Shown: positions 5,925 to 10,829 of the stretch, in pieces
Layout: each line of letters starts with the position of its first letter
Numbering within the stretch: position 1 is the stretch's first letter
DNA from: Burkholderiales bacterium
Lineage (GTDB): Bacteria; Pseudomonadota; Gammaproteobacteria; Burkholderiales; Burkholderiaceae_C
Direction: 5' to 3'
Length of the DNA stretch: 10,829 nt
Assembly (NCBI GenBank): GCA_947474415.1
Contig: CANJKD010000028.1
Span: 1-10,829, forward strand
Notes under the pieces: generated by a model
What the model was told of the DNA's origin: nothing
What the model saw: only the letters and a program-made list of their open reading frames with translations
Database searches by the model: none
Position numbers and translations under genes: made by a program

Positions 5925-8200
5925 AGCGCCGCGCGCTGATCCTGAGTGGCCTGGGGGCCGCCGCTGCACTGGTCGTCGGCTGGGGCGTGATGCCGCCGCG
6001 CAGCCGGGTCGGGCATGCCGACACCTTGCCGGTGGTCGATGGCGAGGTTGGCTTGAACGGCTGGATCAGAATCGCCAGCGACGGCACGGTGCGGCTGGCG
6101 ATGAACCGCAGCGAGATGGGCCAGGGTGTGCACACCGCGCTGGCGATGCTCGTCGCCGAAGAACTCGATGTGCCGCTCGCGAGCGTGCGTCTGATCGACG
6201 CCGGGGCCGACAAGCTCTACGGCAATGTCGCGATGCTCGTCGCCAGCCTGCCTTTTCACCCGGACGACACCGAACCCGGGCACGAGACGCACAGCGTCAA
6301 GGCCGTGCAATGGCTGGTCTCGAAGGTGGCCCGCGAGCTGGGCATCAACGCCACCGGTGGCTCGTCGAGCGTGGCCGATGCCTGGGACGTGCTGCGCCTC
6401 GCAGCCGCCACTGCACGGGCCCAGTTGCTCGGCGCGGCGTCGTTGCGCTGGAATCTGCCGGCGGCCGAGTTGAGCGTGAAAGACGGCGTGATCCGCCATG
6501 CCTCCGGCCCGAGCGGGCACTACGGCGAATTCGCCAAAGAGGCGGCGGCCACGCCCGCCGGAACGGTGCGGCTGAAGGAGGCCAAGGACTGGGTGCTGAT
6601 TGGCACGGCCGCGCCGCGCATAGACATAACTCCTAAAGTGAACGGCAGCGCCACCTTCGGCATCGACGTGCGCCTGCCCGGCCAGCTGTATGCAGTGGTG
6701 CGCCACTGCCCGATGCTGGGCGGCAGCCCCGGCGCGGTGAACAGCGATGCGGCCATGACGCTGCCGGGGGTCGAGCGCGTCGTTCGGCTCGGCTCGTTCG
6801 CGGGCTCGACCGGGGCGCTGGCCGTGGTCGGGGCGACGTACTGGCATGCATCGCGCGGCGCGCAGGCGCTGCAGGTCGAATGGCGCGCGCCACCGGCCGG
6901 CGTGCTGTCGAGCGCGGCCATCGAGCAAGCGCTGGAGGGCCTGGCGCGCGAGGCCGCAGCCAGCGGCGGCGGCTTCACCTTCCACAGCCGGGGCGACGTG
7001 CGCCAGGCCGGCGCCACCGCCGCGCGGCATGTCGAGCAGGTTTACCGTGCGCCCTATCTTGCGCACGCGGCGATGGAGCCGATCAACTGCACGGTGCGCG
7101 TGGCGGGCGGCAAGGTCGAGGTCTGGGCGCCGACGCAGGTGCCGGGCATCGCACGCGCGGTGGCGGCGTTAGCAGCCGGCGTGCACGAAGACGCGGTCAC
7201 GGTGCATGTCACCTACGTCGGCGGCGGCTTCGGGCGCCGGCTCGATGCCGACTTCGTCGGCCAGGCGGTGCGCATCGCCATCGAGACCGATGGCCGGCCG
7301 GTGCAACTGCTGTGGTCGCGCGAGGAAGACATGACGCACGACTTCTACCGCCCTGCCGGCGTGGCCGTGCTGCGCGCCGATCTCGATGCGCAAGGCCTGC
7401 CACTGGCGCTGCAGATCACCAGTGCCGGCGACGCGATCACGCCGCGCTGGTTCGAGCGCGGCTTGCCCGCGCTGGCCGCTCCGATCGATGCGCCAGACAA
7501 GACGGTGAGCGAGGGCCTGTTCGACCTGCCCTATGGCGTGCCGAACCAGCGCATGGCGCATGTGGCCACGCACAGTGGCGTGCCGGTCGGCTTCTGGCGC
7601 TCGGTGGGCCATTCGCACAACGCGTTCTTCTCGGAAGGCTTCATCGACGAACTGGCGTTCGAGGCGAAGCAGGACCCGGTGGCATTCCGGCTCGCCTTGC
7701 TGAAGGACGCGCCACGCCATGCGGCGGTGCTGAAGCTGGCGGCCGACAAGGCCGGTTGGGGCACGCCGCTGCCGGCCGGAAGGGCACGCGGCGTGGCGCT
7801 GCACGAGAGCTTCGGCAGCATCGTGGCGCAGGTGGCCGAGGTGTCCGTGGTCGATGGCAGGCCGCGTGTGCACCGCGTGGTGTGCGCCGCCGACGTGGGC
7901 ACGGTGGTCAACCCCGGCATCGTCGCGCAGCAGATCGAAGGCGCGGTGATCTTCGGCCTGAGTGCTGCGCTGCATGGACGAATCGATATCGAAGCCAGCG
8001 TGGTGGCGCAACGCAACTTTCCCGACTACCCGCTGGTTGGCATGGCGGACGCGCCGCGCATTGAAACGCACCTGGTCGCCAGCGCGCGCAGCCCCGGCGG
8101 CGTCGGCGAGCCGGGCACGCCGCCAATTGCGCCGGCGGTGGCGAATGCATTGTTCGTGCTGACCGGCCGGCGGCAGCGGGAGTTGCCGTTGCTGGTTTAG
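5921..8200 (+). CDS. Molybdopterin-binding large subunit, isoquinoline 1-oxidoreductase beta / aldehyde oxidase type (IorB-like)
   Basis: The protein has 759 residues. The N-terminus [12 protein letters not shown] with a following alanine/valine stretch resembles a twin-arginine signal or membrane anchor, as in many IorB-like proteins, so periplasmic location is likely but not certain. Seen: SEMGQGVH (64-71), a molybdopterin-contact motif; GGGFGRR (434-440), the molybdenum-pyranopterin motif; and GVGEPGTPP with Glu730 as the catalytic base typical of molybdenum hydroxylases. Family members hydroxylate N-heterocycles or aldehydes using water. The substrate cannot be read from sequence, and isoquinoline is only the namesake. 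No fused cytochrome c domain is present. The start is fixed by the ATGA overlap with the [2Fe-2S] subunit; the frame upstream to 5822 is a shadow. No XdhC/CoxI-type cofactor maturation gene is present in the window. Confidence 0.94.
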   Translation: MKRRALILSGLGAAAALVVGWGVMPPRSRVGHADTLPVVDGEVGLNGWIRIASDGTVRLAMNRSEMGQGVHTALAMLVAEELDVPLASVRLIDAGADKLYGNVAMLVASLPFHPDDTEPGHETHSVKAVQWLVSKVARELGINATGGSSSVADAWDVLRLAAATARAQLLGAASLRWNLPAAELSVKDGVIRHASGPSGHYGEFAKEAAATPAGTVRLKEAKDWVLIGTAAPRIDITPKVNGSATFGIDVRLPGQLYAVVRHCPMLGGSPGAVNSDAAMTLPGVERVVRLGSFAGSTGALAVVGATYWHASRGAQALQVEWRAPPAGVLSSAAIEQALEGLAREAAASGGGFTFHSRGDVRQAGATAARHVEQVYRAPYLAHAAMEPINCTVRVAGGKVEVWAPTQVPGIARAVAALAAGVHEDAVTVHVTYVGGGFGRRLDADFVGQAVRIAIETDGRPVQLLWSREEDMTHDFYRPAGVAVLRADLDAQGLPLALQITSAGDAITPRWFERGLPALAAPIDAPDKTVSEGLFDLPYGVPNQRMAHVATHSGVPVGFWRSVGHSHNAFFSEGFIDELAFEAKQDPVAFRLALLKDAPRHAAVLKLAADKAGWGTPLPAGRARGVALHESFGSIVAQVAEVSVVDGRPRVHRVVCAADVGTVVNPGIVAQQIEGAVIFGLSAALHGRIDIEASVVAQRNFPDYPLVGMADAPRIETHLVASARSPGGVGEPGTPPIAPAVANALFVLTGRRQRELPLLV

Positions 8201-8225
8201 GCGCAGGCCTGCGGCGGCGCCTTGT

Positions 8226-8242
8226 CCGACACGCAGTGTCGG
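8226..8242 (+). terminator. Probable terminator of the molybdenum-hydroxylase operon
   Basis: CCGACAC and GTGTCGG form a perfect 7-bp stem with a three-base GCA loop, 25 bases after the large-subunit stop. It is followed by a moderately T-rich CATTGTCTTGTCTT. A 12-bp perfect palindrome, CGCAGGCCTGCG (8202-8213), sits between it and the stop codon. The T-tract is imperfect, so the call is moderate. Confidence 0.5.
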
Positions 8243-8305
8243 CATTGTCTTGTCTTGGCCGCCTTCGCCGGTACCTAAGCTCGGCTGGGATCGAGTGGCC
8301 AACAA

Positions 8306-8354
8306 GGCGCCGGGCTGCCGCCTGAAAACCTGGCGGCAGCGGCCTGGCGGCGCC
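8306..8354. repeat. Nested GC-rich inverted repeat in the 8201-8423 gap
   Basis: GCTGCCGCC (8314-8322) pairs perfectly with GGCGGCAGC (8332-8340) around a nine-base TGAAAACCT loop. An outer GGCGCC (8306-8311) can pair with GGCGCC (8349-8354). It lies 70 bases upstream of the 109-residue gene and could be a leader structure, an attenuator or a REP-like element. I recognise no known riboswitch. The remaining bases of the 223-base gap hold no supported gene and no convincing promoter. Confidence 0.6.
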
Positions 8355-8423
8355 AACCTGTGCGGCTTGACTGACAGCGCAGCGCCAGGGCGCCGGGGGC
8401 GTCGGCAAAGACGGAGAAATCTC

Positions 8424-8753
8424 ATGCTGGTGTTCGCGGTTTCCAGGGTTCGGCTCGACAAGGATGGGCGCGTCAAGCATGTTCTCTGGGGCCGCGTGAG
8501 TACCAGGGCGAATGCCTGGGCGGGGCCGGAGTCGGAGGCGCCGGTCAAGCAAGTGGTGAACGCCAGCCACGCCGGGCATCGCGTCTTCGCGCTGTTTCCG
8601 TCCGAACACGGCCACGTGCCGGAGCGCCGCTTCATCGTCGTCGACTACGACAATGGCTGGGAGACCGTGTCATTGGCCGGGCCGCCGACGCACGAACGTG
8701 AAATTCACGACATGAACGGGCTGGCGGCGCCGCTTCCGCACCGCAAGCCATGA
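8424..8753 (+). CDS. Conserved-looking hypothetical protein, 109 residues
   Basis: I do not recognise a named family with certainty; it resembles small uncharacterised proteins I associate with Burkholderiales. It starts MLVFAVSRVRLDKDGRVKHV and appears to be a compact alpha/beta protein: beta-rich N-terminus, a VKQVVNA helix-like segment, RVFALFP, then a RRFIVVDYDNGWETVSL hairpin-like region. No signal peptide, membrane segment, cysteine or catalytic motif is visible. The ATG at 8424 is supported by GGAG (8413-8416) seven bases upstream; the frame is open back to 8250, but that part is hairpin-rich and not protein-like. The stop overlaps the start of the next gene (ATGA, 8750-8753), so the two are probably translated together. 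Confidence 0.75.
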   Translation: MLVFAVSRVRLDKDGRVKHVLWGRVSTRANAWAGPESEAPVKQVVNASHAGHRVFALFPSEHGHVPERRFIVVDYDNGWETVSLAGPPTHEREIHDMNGLAAPLPHRKP

Positions 8754-8950
8754 TCGCCTTCCAGGTCAGCGACATGACATCGGCGCGTTGCGCCGGTGCC
8801 GTCACCAAAGCCGTGAAGGGCGTCGACCACGCGGCGCTGGTGCGCGTCGACATGGCGACCCTCACGGTCGAGATCGAACCCAGCCGTGCGAACGCCCGCC
8901 AACTGAGCGATGCCATCAAGGCGGCCGGCTACTCGCCGATCGCCGCTTGA
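8750..8950 (+). CDS. HMA (heavy-metal-associated) domain protein with degenerate metal site
   Basis: The 66-residue protein has the length and pattern of CopZ-like metallochaperones: MIAFQVSDMT at the start, a first helix ending VKGVD, a second strand LTVEIEP, a helix LSDAIKAAG and a final YSPI strand (beta-alpha-beta-beta-alpha-beta). The metal-binding loop, normally MTCxxC, is MTSARC: the first cysteine is Ser11 and only Cys14 remains. Copper(I) binding by two thiolates is therefore not expected from a monomer. It may be a decaying gene, or may bind metal as a dimer, or may serve another role. No Shine-Dalgarno is seen; its ATG overlaps the upstream TGA, so it probably depends on translational coupling. 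Its 3' end overlaps the converging histidine kinase gene by 22 bases (8929-8950). Confidence 0.82.
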   Translation: MIAFQVSDMTSARCAGAVTKAVKGVDHAALVRVDMATLTVEIEPSRANARQLSDAIKAAGYSPIAA

Positions 8951-10829
8951 GAAGCGGCCTTTGCCTTCACGTGGTGCGCCAAGGTGTCACGGAACTTCGG
9001 TGCGTCGATCGGCTTGGTCAGGAACGCGTTCATCCCCGACGCCATGGCCTCCTGGCGCTCGGAGACCAGCGCTGCCGCCGTCAACGCGATGATGGGCAGA
9101 TCGTCGGCGGAGAAGTCTCGGCGCAGTTCACGCGCCGCCTCATGGCCGCCCATGACCGGCATCTGCACGTCCATCATCACGGCATCGAAAGGCTGGCCTT
9201 CGGCCACGGCGGCGTGCACCGCCTGCACAGCAGCGCGGCCGTCGAAGGCTTGCGTCACGAGCACGCCCCAACGTTCGAGCATGGCCACCGCGATCATCAT
9301 GTTGACGGGGTTGTCTTCGACCATCAGCACGCGCGCGCCGTGCAGCCGCCCGGTGTCGCCGAAGTCGGTGACCAGGGCTGCGGGCCCGGGCTGGGCGCGC
9401 GCCAACGGCAATTCGGCCCAGAACGTGCTGCCCACGCCGATCTGGCTGTGCAGGCCGGCCTCGCCGCCCATCAGACGCGCCAGTTCGCGGCAGATCGACA
9501 GGCCCAGGCCGGTGCCGCCATAGCGGCGCGTGGTCGACGAGTCGGCTTGCGTGAAGGGCGAGAAGAGTTTCCCCTGGTGATCGGCCGGTATGCCCGGCCC
9601 GGTGTCTGTCACCGCGAAGCGCAGCCGGCCGTGCGGTGTGCTGCCCGCTTCGATGCGCACTTCGCCGCAGTCGGTAAATTTCAGCGCGTTGGTGATGAAG
9701 TTGGACAGGATCTGGCGCACCCGGATGGCATCCCCCTTGACGTTGCGCGGCAGTGATTTCCGGACCACGAGCGTCAGCGCCAGGCCCTTCACCTCGGCGA
9801 GCGGCTGGTAGGCGTGGTGCACCGCCTGCAGCAACTCGTGCAGATCGAACGACATGTCTTCGAGCGTGATCTTGCCGGCTTCGATCTTTGACACGTCAAG
9901 GATGTCGGACATGATGCCGGCCAGGCTTTGGGCGCTGTCGAGAATTTGCGCGAGGTACTGCTGGCGGCGCGCGTCGAGCAGGTCTTCCTGCATCGCCAGG
10001 CGGGCGAGGCCGAGCAAGCCGTTCAGCGGCGTGCGGATCTCGTGGCTGGTGTTGGCCAGGAAGGCGCTCTTGGCGCGGCTCGCGGCTTCGGCGGCGTCGC
10101 GCGCCGCAGCCAGGGCTTCATCGAGGCGCCGCCGCTCGGTCACGTCTTCGGCGATCCAGATCGTGCCGCCGCGCGCCGGGTCGGTGCGGTCAACGGCCTG
10201 CGCGACGATGCGGCACAGGAATTGGCTGTTGTCCCGGCGCCGCATCGGGCGTTCGCTCTCGAACGGCAGCCCCGCCGCCAGCACCGGGCCGGCAAGGTCG
10301 CCGACCTCTGGGTCATCGGCATCGTTGACCCAGACCACCGAGCCCGGCTGGTCGAGCAGCCCGCCGGGCTCCCAGCCGAACATGCGTTCGAAGCAGGTGT
10401 TGGCCTGGTGGAAGCGGCGGTCGCGGGTGAAGGCGATGCCGATCGAGGCGCGTTCCAGAATGGCGGTGTGCTGCATCCGCGTGCGCTCGCTCTCGGTCAC
10501 GTCGCGGGCGTTGACGACGAGGTAGTTGCGCCCGTCCATCACGAAGCGCCCGGCGGCCAGCAGCATCGACACCAGTGCGCCCGACTTGGCGACGAAGATC
10601 GCGGGCAGGTCGATCACCGTGCCATGGCGTTCGAGCAGCGTCAGCAGCTGGTCGGCGCTGCGCTGGTCGTGCCACAGGCCCAGTTCGGCCGAAGTGCGGC
10701 CGACGACCTCTTCAGAAGCAAACCCGGTCAGGCGGCAGAACGCCGGGTTCACCATGGCGTAGCGGCCGGTCGCCATTTCGGTCAGCGCGATGCAGTCGGG
10801 GCTGGTCGCGAACAGCTGCGAGAGCATCG
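8929..10829 (-). CDS. Hybrid sensor histidine kinase/response regulator, PAS-PAS-HisKA-HATPase-REC (5' end outside window)
   Basis: The TAG stop is at 8931-8929 and the frame stays open to the right edge, so the N-terminus is missing. Residues are counted from the Met at 10827, which lies inside a PAS domain (SPDCIALTEMATGRYAMVN) and is unlikely to be the true start. Domains in order: PAS 1 (about 1-112, ending RDVTE), PAS 2 (about 119-235, ending EDVTERRR), a short coiled coil, HisKA with His262 in NTSHEIRTPLNG, and HATPase_c with NALKFT (Asn380), DTGPGIP (408-414) and GGTGLGLS (from 437). A receiver domain follows with VEDNPVN, the phospho-acceptor Asp553 in MMDVQMPVMGG and Lys605 in LTKP. 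All catalytic residues are present. No output domain follows the receiver, so phosphate presumably moves to an Hpt protein or separate regulator elsewhere. No transmembrane segment is visible, though one may lie upstream. The signal is unknown. Confidence 0.95.
   Translation of the reverse strand, partial: MLSQLFATSPDCIALTEMATGRYAMVNPAFCRLTGFASEEVVGRTSAELGLWHDQRSADQLLTLLERHGTVIDLPAIFVAKSGALVSMLLAAGRFVMDGRNYLVVNARDVTESERTRMQHTAILERASIGIAFTRDRRFHQANTCFERMFGWEPGGLLDQPGSVVWVNDADDPEVGDLAGPVLAAGLPFESERPMRRRDNSQFLCRIVAQAVDRTDPARGGTIWIAEDVTERRRLDEALAAARDAAEAASRAKSAFLANTSHEIRTPLNGLLGLARLAMQEDLLDARRQQYLAQILDSAQSLAGIMSDILDVSKIEAGKITLEDMSFDLHELLQAVHHAYQPLAEVKGLALTLVVRKSLPRNVKGDAIRVRQILSNFITNALKFTDCGEVRIEAGSTPHGRLRFAVTDTGPGIPADHQGKLFSPFTQADSSTTRRYGGTGLGLSICRELARLMGGEAGLHSQIGVGSTFWAELPLARAQPGPAALVTDFGDTGRLHGARVLMVEDNPVNMMIAVAMLERWGVLVTQAFDGRAAVQAVHAAVAEGQPFDAVMMDVQMPVMGGHEAARELRRDFSADDLPIIALTAAALVSERQEAMASGMNAFLTKPIDAPKFRDTLAHHVKAKAASQAAIGE

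Noticed and set aside
8367..8372. TTGACT as a -35 element for the 109-residue gene
   Set aside because: No acceptable -10 sequence is found 16-18 bases downstream; that stretch is GC-rich.
8250..8423. In-frame upstream extension of the 109-residue protein
   Set aside because: The region is full of inverted repeats and its translation is arginine-rich and not protein-like. GGAG precedes the ATG at 8424.
7169..8635. A 488-codon - strand open frame across the molybdopterin subunit and the following gap
   Set aside because: It is an arginine/histidine-rich antisense shadow without domains, and part of it covers inverted repeats.

Overview
The window is GC-rich (one hand-counted 60-base stretch, 7201-7260, is 72% GC). 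Its proteins look most like those of Burkholderiales-type betaproteobacteria; this rests on recalled family resemblance only, because no search could be run. It is ordinary chromosomal gene content interrupted by one lower-GC toxin-antitoxin (TA) island.

Left block, + strand (1-3388): the C-terminal 274 residues of a geranylgeranyl-reductase-type FAD oxidoreductase, a YafJ-type class II glutamine amidotransferase, and a 566-residue cytoplasmic M14 zinc carboxypeptidase-like enzyme. They are spaced by 41 and 62 bases and could be co-transcribed.

TA island (about 3389-4475): directly after the M14 stop codon lies a decayed BrnT-BrnA locus on the + strand. brnT has lost its first half, and brnA carries a one-base deletion after position 3698. 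Facing it on the - strand is an intact yefM-yoeB module. It has a 4-base gene overlap, a good Shine-Dalgarno site and an upstream operator of two TGTACA-like palindromes 12 bp apart. The island has visibly lower GC (53% at 4141-4200, 48% at 4381-4440).

Middle block (4476-8200): a YpfH-like serine esterase on the - strand diverges from a two-gene + strand operon. That operon encodes a small [2Fe-2S] subunit (GTG start) and a large molybdopterin-binding subunit of an isoquinoline 1-oxidoreductase/aldehyde-oxidase type hydroxylase, joined by an ATGA overlap. The divergent intergenic region holds a striking run of nested inverted repeats (5294-5361).

Right block (8201-10829): a 223-base non-coding stretch with several perfect inverted repeats, one of them a plausible terminator. 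Then comes a coupled pair: an unrecognised 109-residue protein and a 66-residue HMA-fold (heavy-metal-associated) protein whose CxxC metal site has become SxxC. Converging on these and overlapping the last by 22 bases is a PAS-PAS-HisKA-HATPase-REC hybrid histidine kinase that runs off the right edge.

No wholly new system is evident. The observations most worth checking are the frameshift-fused BrnT/BrnA remnant opposing yefM-yoeB, the inverted-repeat cluster at 5294-5361, and the degenerate HMA protein paired with the unknown 109-residue protein.
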